Shown here: positions 7,396-15,229 of the stretch, one piece after another
Numbering within the stretch: the stretch's first letter is position 1
How the letters are laid out: each line of letters begins with the position of its first letter
Source of the DNA: a virus
Virus record (IMG/VR): IMGVR_UViG_3300046011_003387
Span: 1 to 43,979 of that record
Length of the DNA stretch: 43,979 bases
Direction: 5' to 3' (one strand)
Translations under genes and position numbers: made by a program
Notes under the pieces: model-generated
What the model was told of the DNA's origin: nothing
Seen by the model: the letters and a program-made list of their open reading frames with translations, nothing else
The model's database searches: none

Positions 7396-7614
7396 ATGGA
7401 TTTAATTACTAAGAGACACCCAATGAGTGTTCACGACAAAGAAGCAAAGATGTCAGGGGTTGGAGCTAATGCTCTATGGAATGGTCCCTTTGATACCACT
7501 GGATTACCAAAAGGCAAAGGATTAAGTTCTGGCAAAGATGGCATTATACTAAATAACGCGAAGCCTGTGTGTGATCCTAGAGCAATAACTCAAAGAGCTA
7601 AAGGCAGATATTAA
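7396..7614 (+). CDS. Small protein of unknown function
   Basis: The 72-residue product has Gly/Lys-rich stretches (GPFDTTGLPKGKGLSSGKDG) and ends basic (RAITQRAKGRY). It follows the Pro-rich gene after two bases and is followed by a 49-base leader before the next gene. I do not recognise a family. Coding is supported by the tight packing and lack of competing frames. Confidence 0.55.
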   Translation: MDLITKRHPMSVHDKEAKMSGVGANALWNGPFDTTGLPKGKGLSSGKDGIILNNAKPVCDPRAITQRAKGRY

Positions 7615-7634
7615 AATTATTACATAAACAATAA

Positions 7635-7658
7635 CCAAAACTAAAACTAAAACTAAAA
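7635..7658 (+). repeat. Short tandem repeat in a gene leader
   Basis: One CCAAAA hexamer (7635-7640) is followed by three exact CTAAAA hexamers (7641-7658), ending five bases before the ATG at 7664. The A-rich leader probably helps ribosome loading in a Shine-Dalgarno-poor host, and the repeat may raise expression of the next gene. The repeat itself is certain; the effect is inference. Confidence 0.6.
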
Positions 7659-7663
7659 ACAAA

Positions 7664-7957
7664 ATGGCAAAATTTTTATCAATCAATATTACAAACACTG
7701 GATTAACAGCAGGTAATCAATTGATTAACGCAGATCAGATTACTACTGTTACTCAAACAGCAGCTACAACCACATTAATAACTTTAGGAAACTCAAATTC
7801 AGCTGTTGATGCTGTTACGTTAACACATACAAGCACTGGTACAACTCCATCTGTTAGAGACGCAATTAATGCAGCTATTACAGCAGTTCCAGGCGGACAA
7901 GCTGTTCAAGTTGTTCTACCTGCAGGCGTTGTAGTTAGCGCTATCGCAGTAGCATAA
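7664..7957 (+). CDS. Small abundant virion protein candidate
   Basis: The 97-residue product is rich in Thr, Ala and Val with alternating beta-type residues (LINADQITTVTQTAAT, GGQAVQVVLPAGVVVSAIAVA), has no Cys and is weakly charged. It has its own A-rich leader with hexamer repeats and a hairpin terminator right after it, unlike the coupled genes around it. That suggests separate, strong expression, as expected for a capsid decoration or other major virion protein. No family is firmly recognised; the virion role is inferred from composition and gene arrangement. Confidence 0.55.
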   Translation: MAKFLSINITNTGLTAGNQLINADQITTVTQTAATTTLITLGNSNSAVDAVTLTHTSTGTTPSVRDAINAAITAVPGGQAVQVVLPAGVVVSAIAVA

Positions 7958-7971
7958 TTATTTATTTTAAA

Positions 7972-7997
7972 TCCCCTATGAAGTAATTTGTAGGGGA
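7972..7997 (+). terminator. Hairpin terminator
   Basis: TCCCCTA (7972-7978) and TAGGGGA (7991-7997) form a perfect 7-base stem around a 12-base loop, followed by AT-rich ATTTAATAAT. It begins 15 bases after the stop of the 97-residue protein gene. The tail is not a pure T run, so termination may be partial. Confidence 0.6.
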
Positions 7998-8021
7998 ATT
8001 TAATAATACCTATTATTTTAT

Positions 8022-8336
8022 ATGGCATTTACCATGAAGGGTGCTCCCTACAATATTGACAATACTCCTATCTATAATACAGATATGGAAGACAACGTAC
8101 TTGGTATGGCGCAATCTAATGGAACTATATTAATAAACAAAAACGTTTCGCCTTTAGAATTAAAGAAGAATAAGACGATAGAGCACGAGAAAGTACATAT
8201 TGCGCAAATGAAACGTGGAGATTTAGATTATAACGATTCTGATGTTTTCTGGAAAGGTAAAAAATATCCCCGATCTAAAATGAAAGAAGGAGCTAAGAAC
8301 TTGCCGTGGGAGAAAGAGGCTTATAAAAAGCAATAA
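8022..8336 (+). CDS. Small HExxH zinc-metallopeptidase-like protein
   Basis: The 104-residue product contains HEKVH at residues 55-59 within TIEHEKVHIAQM, a match to the HExxH zinc-binding motif of metallopeptidases. A possible third ligand is Glu97 or Glu99 in PWEKEAY. The preceding segment NGTILINKNVSP fits the beta-strand edge that commonly comes before the active-site helix. It has no signal peptide. It could act on phage structural proteins during assembly or on host proteins. Short HExxH matches also arise by chance, but the helix context and Gln after the second His (HIAQ) resemble DUF4157-type domains. It lies between a terminator and an exported-protein gene. Confidence 0.55.
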   Translation: MAFTMKGAPYNIDNTPIYNTDMEDNVLGMAQSNGTILINKNVSPLELKKNKTIEHEKVHIAQMKRGDLDYNDSDVFWKGKKYPRSKMKEGAKNLPWEKEAYKKQ

Positions 8337-8338
8337 AT

Positions 8339-8375
8339 ACGCGTAATAATAATATTATGTAAATCTAATATTATT
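8339..8375. promoter_or_regulatory. Leader with inverted repeat before the exported-protein gene
   Basis: The gap 8337-8380 holds ACGCGTAATAAT (8339-8350) and a perfect 10-base inverted repeat, AATAATATTA (8348-8357) and TAATATTATT (8366-8375), ending five bases before the ATG at 8381. The 12-mer recurs before a - strand gene at 42962. It may be a promoter/operator or a weak hairpin at the start codon. All-AT repeats are common in such DNA, so confidence is low. Confidence 0.3.
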
Positions 8376-8380
8376 TAATT

Positions 8381-8737
8381 ATGAAAAAAGTAATCTTTAT
8401 TATCGTATTTTTAGTGTTTAGTTCTTATGCTCAATCTCAAAAACTTACCAAAGATTTTTTGGTTGGTACGTGGGCTTCTGAAACTGTTCAGATAGAATTT
8501 TCTATTTTAAACAAAAAAGATTTTAACGTTGTGTCGTTTTCTTATTTAACCGGTAATTATTTTAAAATATTAGGTTACCAGTTTGATAAAAATAACTTTT
8601 ACTTAAATACATTGCATGAGCCAAACAACTGGGAAGCTTTATGTAAATTTATAGTTATAGATGAAAACACAATGGTAGCTGATTATGTAAGTGATTCACC
8701 GGGGGCGGTAATTTATAAAAGAATAACAAACAAATAA
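8381..8737 (+). CDS. Exported protein of unknown function, lipocalin-like start
   Basis: The 118-residue product begins with a clear Sec signal peptide: basic MKK, hydrophobic core VIFIIVFLVFSSY, and likely cleavage after the Ala in SYAQS. The mature part begins with LTKDFLVGTWASE; GTW near the start followed by beta-rich sequence recalls lipocalin-like small exported proteins, but this is only a resemblance. Two short hydrophilic loops and a single Cys follow. In a phage, an exported small protein could alter the host envelope or block superinfection. It has a separate leader and sits among virion genes like an accessory gene (moron). Confidence 0.6.
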   Translation: MKKVIFIIVFLVFSSYAQSQKLTKDFLVGTWASETVQIEFSILNKKDFNVVSFSYLTGNYFKILGYQFDKNNFYLNTLHEPNNWEALCKFIVIDENTMVADYVSDSPGAVIYKRITNK

Positions 8738-8747
8738 AAAAAATAAG

Positions 8748-9221
8748 ATGGCATTTAAGCAAAATCCAGGTAGAGGAAATAACTCTAAAACAGGGTATGG
8801 ATTACCTACTCCTTTTAAGCAAGACATAGAGCTTACTAAAAAGTACACAAAAGGTAAAAAGACATTAGCAACTCAAAGAGAAAAGGGCAATGTGGATTCA
8901 GGTATGGTTGTTGATAAAGCCTCTGGATTTGCTACAGCTAAACCTTATGAAAAGAGCTATGCTACAAATGAAAAAACAAAACAAGCATATATCGTAGGAG
9001 GTGATAAAAAAACTACTGCTACTGCTTCTTCATACGGCAATGACAAAGCAATTAAAGATTTGCGTAAGAGGTTTGTTAGCGATAGTACATCAACAATGAG
9101 AGCCAGAAACAGAAGTGCTGAATTATACAATGCTACTAGCGGAGGAACATCCCCGGATAAGTTGTCTACTAGGCAGAAAGCATCGTTAGTATCTATCGGC
9201 AAAGCTAAAAAAGTTAAATAA
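8748..9221 (+). CDS. Basic small protein, possible virion component
   Basis: The 157-residue product is rich in Lys, Thr, Ser, Gly and Ala, with little hydrophobic core (NPGRGNNSKTGYGLPTPFKQ; KGKKTLATQREKGN) and a basic end (SIGKAKKVK). It looks extended or disordered. It follows the exported-protein gene after ten bases and precedes the coiled-coil gene by 28 bases. Basic disordered proteins near terminase genes are often DNA-binding or head-inside proteins, but no family is recognised here. Confidence 0.5.
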   Translation: MAFKQNPGRGNNSKTGYGLPTPFKQDIELTKKYTKGKKTLATQREKGNVDSGMVVDKASGFATAKPYEKSYATNEKTKQAYIVGGDKKTTATASSYGNDKAIKDLRKRFVSDSTSTMRARNRSAELYNATSGGTSPDKLSTRQKASLVSIGKAKKVK

Positions 9222-9249
9222 TAAAACAAAATAAATCAAATCAAATTAA

Positions 9250-9516
9250 ATGGAAAATAAGAATAAGATTACGGATGAGCAATTAAGCATTATTGTTAAT
9301 CAGCAAAAAGAGATGAGTACCCTATTATCAAATATAGGGTTACTGGAATCTCAGAAGCACGGCTTTTTACATCAAATTGCAGAGGTTAATAAAAAAGTAG
9401 AGGAGTTCAAATTAGAGCTACAAAGACAATATGGTAATGTAAACATTAACATTGAAGATGGATCTTATACTCTTATAGAAAAACCAGCAGATGTCAAATT
9501 AGAAAAAGTCGAATAA
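9250..9516 (+). CDS. Short coiled-coil protein, conserved phage type
   Basis: The 88-residue product is a helical, charged protein with heptad-like spacing from about residue 8 to 60 (EQLSIIVNQQKEMSTLLSNI, HQIAEVNKKVEEFKLEL), then NVNINIEDGSYTLIE. From memory, proteins with this QKxxLLxxIGLLExQKH ... VNINxEDGSY pattern are widespread in marine phages as hypothetical proteins. The stop overlaps the next start (TAATG). It may be an oligomeric assembly factor; the function is unknown. Confidence 0.6.
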   Translation: MENKNKITDEQLSIIVNQQKEMSTLLSNIGLLESQKHGFLHQIAEVNKKVEEFKLELQRQYGNVNINIEDGSYTLIEKPADVKLEKVE

Positions 9517-9740
9517 TGGATTACGTAATTAGAAAAATAAGTATAGGAGTAGACTACAAGAATGAGGCTATGCACTATTCTATAGGACAGAACGTTTACG
9601 GAGGCCATGAGATTACACATATATTAAGACAAGAAGATAAATCCTGTATGATATATATAAAGAATGGGGATGAGGTAAAACCATGGAAAGAATTTTATCC
9701 TACTATGGCTATTGCTCTTGAATATGATCTAGAATACTAA
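9516..9740 (+). CDS. Small protein of unknown function
   Basis: The 74-residue product has a beta-rich look (VIRKISIGVDYKNEAMHYSI, SCMIYIKNGDEVKPW) and one Cys. Both ends overlap neighbours by one base (TAATG), placing it firmly in the operon between the coiled-coil protein and the tandem GroES-like protein. I recognise no domain. Confidence 0.6.
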   Translation: MDYVIRKISIGVDYKNEAMHYSIGQNVYGGHEITHILRQEDKSCMIYIKNGDEVKPWKEFYPTMAIALEYDLEY

Positions 9741-10351
9741 TGAGAAGTATATTTAGTTTTATTGTTAAACCAGTAAATGGTGATCGATACAACAACAAAA
9801 TTAAATTAGGAGATAAAGAGTTAATAGTAAATACTAAAATAGAAAGCTTTAAGTCTGTGAATAACTTTGCAGAAGTGATAGCAACGCCATTAGCTTACTC
9901 GACTAATATAAAAGTTGGCGATATAGTTGTAATTCACCATAATGTTTTTAGAGTGTTTTACGATATAAGAGGTAACAAAAAAAATAGTAGATCATATTTT
10001 AAAGATGATTTGTATTTTTGTGAGTTAGATCAAATTTATCTATATAAGAATACGGGTAAATGGAAAACATTTGGAGATAGATGCTTCATTAAACCAATTA
10101 AGAATACAAACCATTTAAACGCTGATAAAGAACAAAAGCTTATTGGTATACTTAAGTATGGCAATGACTCCTTAGAAGCGCTTAAAATAAACGAGGGAGA
10201 CCTTGTTGGTTATACTCCTTACGGAGAGTTTGACTTTGTCATTGATGGGCAGAGACTTTATTGTATGAAATCTAATGATATTGTAATTAAATATGAATAT
10301 AAAGGAAACGAAACAGGCTATAATCCAGAGTGGGCACAAAGCAGTTCTTGA
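9740..10351 (+). CDS. Tandem GroES-like protein (two co-chaperonin-like halves)
   Basis: The 203-residue product appears to hold two GroES-like beta-barrels. Half one (about 1-102) has FIVKPV, then FAEVIATP, NIKVGDIVVIHHNVFR (56-71) and a closing DDLYFCELDQIYLYK. Half two (about 108-190) has DRCFIKPI, IGILKYGN, INEGDLVGYTPYGEF and DGQRLYCMKSNDIVIKYE. Each half follows the GroES order: first strand, a variable loop, VxVGDxV, and a final DIxxx strand. Neither half has an obvious glycine-flanked mobile loop, so it might not dock onto GroEL in the usual way. It ends just before the terminase genes and overlaps the next gene by 59 bases. From memory, related proteins in marine phages are sometimes called GroES-like. 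Confidence 0.65.
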   Translation: MRSIFSFIVKPVNGDRYNNKIKLGDKELIVNTKIESFKSVNNFAEVIATPLAYSTNIKVGDIVVIHHNVFRVFYDIRGNKKNSRSYFKDDLYFCELDQIYLYKNTGKWKTFGDRCFIKPIKNTNHLNADKEQKLIGILKYGNDSLEALKINEGDLVGYTPYGEFDFVIDGQRLYCMKSNDIVIKYEYKGNETGYNPEWAQSSS

Positions 10352-10568
10352 GTTAATTAAAGTGGCAGAAGAAGCTATTTTAAATAATGGTGATGATGAT
10401 TTATCAGCAGACAAGTTAAAGAATGCTGCGGCTACTAAAAAGCTTGCTATTTTCGATGCCTTTGAAATCCTAAGTAGAATACAAGAGGAAACTCGAATGT
10501 TAGAGGAGGAAGAAAAAGAATCTACAGCGAAGCCGTTTAAAGGTTTTGCGGAAGGGAGATCCAAATAA
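10293..10568 (+). CDS. Putative terminase small subunit
   Basis: The 91-residue product is helical. The core is QAIIQSGHKAVLELIKVAEE, then DDLSADKLKNAAATKKLAIF and DAFEILSRIQEET, and a charged end with FKGFAEGRSK. It lies directly upstream of the large terminase gene with a one-base overlap (TAATG), the usual place for a small terminase that binds DNA for packaging. From memory this conserved type precedes terL in many marine phages. The overlap of 59 bases with the tandem GroES-like gene is long but the N-terminal residues look family-like, so I keep this start. Confidence 0.6.
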   Translation: MNIKETKQAIIQSGHKAVLELIKVAEEAILNNGDDDLSADKLKNAAATKKLAIFDAFEILSRIQEETRMLEEEEKESTAKPFKGFAEGRSK

Positions 10569-12790
10569 TGTACGAGCAAACACTATATAAAATATTACCA
10601 AACCATATAAAGCAATCGGTGATTAAACAACAAAACCGGTATAATAGATGGAAGTACGGTTACAATAAAGAGCACGATGTGATCGTTATTAGCAAGACCG
10701 GCAAGATTGGTGAAATATACGAAATACAAAATCTTAAAATAGCATTACCTTTATTAGAAGGCGGCTACAAAAGAAGTAATAAGAAAGAAGAGCAATACTG
10801 GGAGCAAATACCCGTTCCTAAGGAGCTTGAAAGAATAAAGAGTGTATTCGACTGGAATAAATACCCGGATGCATTTAAAGAGAGATGGTACGATTATATT
10901 GATACTGAATTCAAGTATAGAGACGAAGGTTTTTCATTCTATAATAACGGTACGCCATCATATATAACAGGATCGCACTATATGTACTTACAATGGAGTA
11001 AGATAGATGTTGGTGCTCCTGATTTTAGAGAATCCAATAGATTGTTCTTTATATTTTGGGAAGCTTGCAAAGCGGACCCTAGATGTTATGGTATGTGTTA
11101 CTTAAAGAATAGACGTTCTGGTTTTTCATTTATGTCCTCCGCTGAATTAGTTAACTTAGCTACTATGTCTAGTGACTCTAGGTTTGGTATATTATCAAAG
11201 TCTGGAGCCGATGCTAAAACGATGTTTACTGACAAGGTTGTTCCTATATCTTTAAACTACCCGTTTTTCTTTAAGCCAATACAAGACGGTATGGATAGGC
11301 CTAAAACAGAACTTGCGTATAGAGTACCTGCTTCAAAGTTTACCAGAAAGAAATTAGACAATAGCGAAAGCTCAGATGAAATAACTGGATTAGATACAAC
11401 TATTGATTGGAAAAATACAGGTGATAATAGTTATGATGGGGAAAAACTAAAGTTATTAGCGCATGATGAATCTGCTAAATGGTTAAAACCTGATAATATA
11501 CTTAATAACTGGCGAGTTACTAAAACGTGTTTAAGATTAGGTAGTAAGATTATCGGTAAATGCATTATGGGTTCAACATCAAATGCTTTAGATAAAGGTG
11601 GATCTAACTATAAAAAACTTTATTATGACTCCGACGTTACGAAAAGAAACCGCAATGGACAGACTAATTCAGGATTATATAGTTTGTTCATACCTATGGA
11701 ATGGTCCTACGAGGGATTCATTGATACTTATGGCATACCTGTCTTCGACACTCCAAAAACACCAGTCAAAGGTATAGATGGTAATGAAATAGATTATGGT
11801 GTTATTGAACACTGGCAGAATGAAGTAGATGGATTGAAGCACGACTCTGATGGATTAAACGAATATTACAGACAGTTTCCAAGAACAGAGCAACACGCAT
11901 TTAGAGACGAAACAAAACAATCTCTATTTAACCTTACAAAAATATACGAACAGATAGATTACAATAACGATTTAAGAAATACAAACATCTTAACACGCGG
12001 TAATTTTCAGTGGGAGAATGGTATACAAGATACAAGAGTAGTGTTCTATCCTAATAAAGATGGTAAATTTTTAATATCTTGGATACCGCCGGCTCACTTG
12101 CAGAATAATATAATATTAAAGAATGGATTAAAATATCCTGGTAATGAGCACGTTGGCGCATTTGGTTGTGATCCATACGATATATCAGGAACAACAGATG
12201 GCAAAGGGTCTAAAGGAGCGTTGCACGGTAGAACAAAATTTTCAATGGAAGAGGCTCCCTGTAACACATTCTTCTTAGAGTATATATCAAGACCGCAAAC
12301 GGCAGAGATATTTTTTGAAGACGTATTAATGGCCTGTATATTTTATGGTATGCCAATCTTAGCTGAGAACAATAAGCCAAGGTTATTATATCATTTTAAA
12401 AGAAGAGGGTATAGAGGCTTTTCAATGAATCGACCGGATAGAGCCTTTAACAAGTTGTCAACAACGGAAAGAGAAATAGGAGGAATACCAAACTCTTCTC
12501 AAGATATAATTCAAGCGCATGCCGCTGCCATTGAGACAGAAGTAGAAGACCATATTGGTTTAACAGAAACAGGCTATGGAACAATGTACTTTCAAGACAC
12601 GCTTGAGGACTGGGCAAGATTTGATATAAATAGAAGAACAAGTCATGATGCCTCCATAAGTTCTGGCTTAGCTATAATGGCCTGCAATAAAAATAAATAT
12701 ATACCCACTCAAAAGAAAGAAATAGTGTCTGTGCCTTTGGGATTTAGAAAATACAATAACGAAGGGAATACATCAAAAATTATTAAGTAA
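10568..12790 (+). CDS. terL: Terminase large subunit (packaging ATPase and nuclease)
   Basis: The 740-residue product carries an ATPase half with a Walker-A-like LKNRRSGFS (179-187), a Walker B LKLLAHDE (294-301) and motif III MGSTSN (334-339). The nuclease half has GCDPYD (Asp535), PILAEN (Glu600) and SHDASISSG (Asp694), which fit the three acidic residues of the RNaseH-like fold. It powers DNA entry through the portal and cuts the concatemer. The Walker A is atypical (Arg-Arg-Ser-Gly instead of Gly-x-Gly-Lys-Ser), as in several terminase families. The length is larger than the usual 450-650 residues because of an N-terminal extension of about 150 residues. It overlaps the small terminase by one base and the portal starts right after its stop. 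Confidence 0.92.
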   Translation: MYEQTLYKILPNHIKQSVIKQQNRYNRWKYGYNKEHDVIVISKTGKIGEIYEIQNLKIALPLLEGGYKRSNKKEEQYWEQIPVPKELERIKSVFDWNKYPDAFKERWYDYIDTEFKYRDEGFSFYNNGTPSYITGSHYMYLQWSKIDVGAPDFRESNRLFFIFWEACKADPRCYGMCYLKNRRSGFSFMSSAELVNLATMSSDSRFGILSKSGADAKTMFTDKVVPISLNYPFFFKPIQDGMDRPKTELAYRVPASKFTRKKLDNSESSDEITGLDTTIDWKNTGDNSYDGEKLKLLAHDESAKWLKPDNILNNWRVTKTCLRLGSKIIGKCIMGSTSNALDKGGSNYKKLYYDSDVTKRNRNGQTNSGLYSLFIPMEWSYEGFIDTYGIPVFDTPKTPVKGIDGNEIDYGVIEHWQNEVDGLKHDSDGLNEYYRQFPRTEQHAFRDETKQSLFNLTKIYEQIDYNNDLRNTNILTRGNFQWENGIQDTRVVFYPNKDGKFLISWIPPAHLQNNIILKNGLKYPGNEHVGAFGCDPYDISGTTDGKGSKGALHGRTKFSMEEAPCNTFFLEYISRPQTAEIFFEDVLMACIFYGMPILAENNKPRLLYHFKRRGYRGFSMNRPDRAFNKLSTTEREIGGIPNSSQDIIQAHAAAIETEVEDHIGLTETGYGTMYFQDTLEDWARFDINRRTSHDASISSGLAIMACNKNKYIPTQKKEIVSVPLGFRKYNNEGNTSKIIK

Positions 12791-15199
12791 ATGAATATAT
12801 ATACAAATCCAAACAGCGCCTTCCCTAGCCAGGTGGTAGATGATGCTACTAAGGCTTCAGAAGAATACGGGTTGCAAGTATCTCGTGCTATAGAGCAGGA
12901 GTGGTTTAACCAAGGGAGGACAAGTGGTAATAAGTATTTAACACATTGGAATAATTTTAATAAGCTTAGGTTATACGCCAGAGGAGAACAACCCGTTCAG
13001 AAATACAAAGACGAATTGTCAATAAACGGCGATTTGTCTTATTTAAATTTAGACTGGACGCCAGTACCTATATTATCAAAGTTTGTAGATATAGTTGCTA
13101 ATGGCATTTCACAAAAAACCTATGACGTAAGAGCTTTTGCACAAGACCCTGAATCACTTAAGAAAAGAACAGACTATGCATCCTCTGTTAAGTTTGATAT
13201 GGTTAACCAGCCAATAATCCAGGACGTATTACAAAAAACAGGAACTAACATAGCTAAATCAAATATACCTGGAGCAGACTTACCATCAACGCAGGATGAA
13301 TTTGAATTACACATGCAGTTATCTTATAAGCAGTCAATTGAGATCGCTGAAGAAGAAGTAATAAATACTGTATTAAAAACAAACAAATACGACTTAACCA
13401 GAAAGAGGTTAAATTATGATCTAACAACTATCGGTATTGCGGCTACTAAAACATCGTTCAATCCATCTGAAGGGATCGTTGTAGATTACGTGGATCCAGC
13501 ATATATGGTTTATTCATATACTGAAGACCCTAATTTTGAAGATATTTATTATGTAGGCGAAGTTAAAGCAGTTACAATAGCTGAATTGAAAAAACAATTT
13601 CCATATATATCAGAGGAAGAATTGCTTACAATACAGCAGATGCCGGGTAATAGGCAATACATACAGGGTTGGGGTAATTACGATGAGAACACTGTTCAGG
13701 TATTATATTTCGAATATAAGACGTATATGAATCAAGTGTTCAAGATAAAGCATAATGAGAATGGACTTGAGAAAGTAATTGAAAAAGATGATTCTTTCAA
13801 TCCGCCGCAGAATGATAACTTTGAAAGGGTGTCTAGAACTATAGAAGTATTATACACAGGGGCTAAAATTGTGGGTACAAATATGATGTTAGAATGGCAG
13901 TTATCAAATAACATGTCTAGACCCTACGCTGATACCACTAGAGTTAAAATGAATTACAATATTGTAGCTCCAAGACTATATAAAGGCAGGATTGATTCTC
14001 TTGTTAATAAATGTATATCTTTTGCGGATATGATTCAATTAACTCACCTAAAATTACAACAAGTAATGTCTAGGGTTGTTCCTGATGGGGTATTCTTAGA
14101 TGTTGATGGTTTAATGGAGGTTGATTTAGGGAACGGAACAAAGTATAATCCAGCAGAGGCGTTAAATATGTACTTCCAAACTGGTAGTATTGTTGGTAGA
14201 TCCTTAACACAAGATGGTGATTTAAACAGAGGCAAGGTGCCTATTCAAGAATTAACTACATCTAGTGGTCAAGGTAAGATACAGAGTTTAATACAAACTT
14301 ATCAGTATTATTTACAAATGATAAGAGATGTAACCGGGCTTAACGAAGCGGTTGATGGTAGTAAGCCAGATTCAAATGCTTTGGTTGGATTACAAAAGAT
14401 GGCGGCTAATAGCTCTAATGTAGCAACACGTCATATAAAAGACGGTAGTTTATATTTAACAACTGCGATATGTGAGAATATATCATTAAGAGTCGCTGAT
14501 TGTTTAAATAGTCCATTAACAGCAAATTCATTGAAGCAAAGTATATCAACTTACAATGTAGAAGTCCTGAAAGAAATTGAACATTTAAATCTGCACGACT
14601 TTGGTATATATTTAGAGATTGAGCCAGATGAAGAAGAAAAAGCGCAGTTAGAACAAAACATACAAGTTTCTTTACAAAATGGTGGAATTGATTTGGAAGA
14701 TGCTATCGACATAAGACAGGTGAAAAATCTTAAGTTAGCAAACCAACTATTAAAATTAAAAAGAAAAAAGAAACAAGAACAATTACAGCAACAACAATTA
14801 GCAAACATCCAGGCACAAGCAGACGCAAATTCGCAGAACGCGGAGAAAGCTGCATTATTTGAAGTACAAAAGCAACAAGCATTAACACAAGAAGCAATTA
14901 GTGTTGAACAAGCTAAAACGCAATTCAGAATTCAAGAGATGCAAACTGAAGCTCAGATTAAAAAGCAGCTACTAGCTGAGGAATTTAATTACAATATGCA
15001 GTTAGCACAATTAAAGGTGCAGGCCGATATGAGTAAGTTTAATCAGTTAGAAGACAGAAAAGACGAAAGAACTAAGTTACAAGCTACACAACAATCAGAA
15101 CTAATAGACCAGCGTAAGAATGATTCTTTACCAAAAGATTTCCAAAACGAAGCGACTGATCTAATGGGTGATCTAAGTGGTATGTTGGGGATGGGATAA
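12791..15199 (+). CDS. Portal protein
   Basis: The 802-residue product starts directly after the terminase stop and precedes scaffold and capsid genes, the standard portal place. The conserved segment SYLNLDWTPVPILSKFVD lies near residues 79-96; long helical and beta segments follow, with RMxx-type wing regions not clearly seen. From about residue 656 to 778 it becomes a Gln- and Lys-rich coiled coil (for example QEQLQQQQLANIQAQ), as in the barrel or crown extension of many podophage portals. It forms the dodecameric ring at the capsid vertex through which terminase pumps DNA. The family call is from context, length and this recalled motif. Confidence 0.87.
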   Translation: MNIYTNPNSAFPSQVVDDATKASEEYGLQVSRAIEQEWFNQGRTSGNKYLTHWNNFNKLRLYARGEQPVQKYKDELSINGDLSYLNLDWTPVPILSKFVDIVANGISQKTYDVRAFAQDPESLKKRTDYASSVKFDMVNQPIIQDVLQKTGTNIAKSNIPGADLPSTQDEFELHMQLSYKQSIEIAEEEVINTVLKTNKYDLTRKRLNYDLTTIGIAATKTSFNPSEGIVVDYVDPAYMVYSYTEDPNFEDIYYVGEVKAVTIAELKKQFPYISEEELLTIQQMPGNRQYIQGWGNYDENTVQVLYFEYKTYMNQVFKIKHNENGLEKVIEKDDSFNPPQNDNFERVSRTIEVLYTGAKIVGTNMMLEWQLSNNMSRPYADTTRVKMNYNIVAPRLYKGRIDSLVNKCISFADMIQLTHLKLQQVMSRVVPDGVFLDVDGLMEVDLGNGTKYNPAEALNMYFQTGSIVGRSLTQDGDLNRGKVPIQELTTSSGQGKIQSLIQTYQYYLQMIRDVTGLNEAVDGSKPDSNALVGLQKMAANSSNVATRHIKDGSLYLTTAICENISLRVADCLNSPLTANSLKQSISTYNVEVLKEIEHLNLHDFGIYLEIEPDEEEKAQLEQNIQVSLQNGGIDLEDAIDIRQVKNLKLANQLLKLKRKKKQEQLQQQQLANIQAQADANSQNAEKAALFEVQKQQALTQEAISVEQAKTQFRIQEMQTEAQIKKQLLAEEFNYNMQLAQLKVQADMSKFNQLEDRKDERTKLQATQQSELIDQRKNDSLPKDFQNEATDLMGDLSGMLGMG

Positions 15200-15229
15200 G
15201 TTTATTAACCAATTTTATATTATTATATT

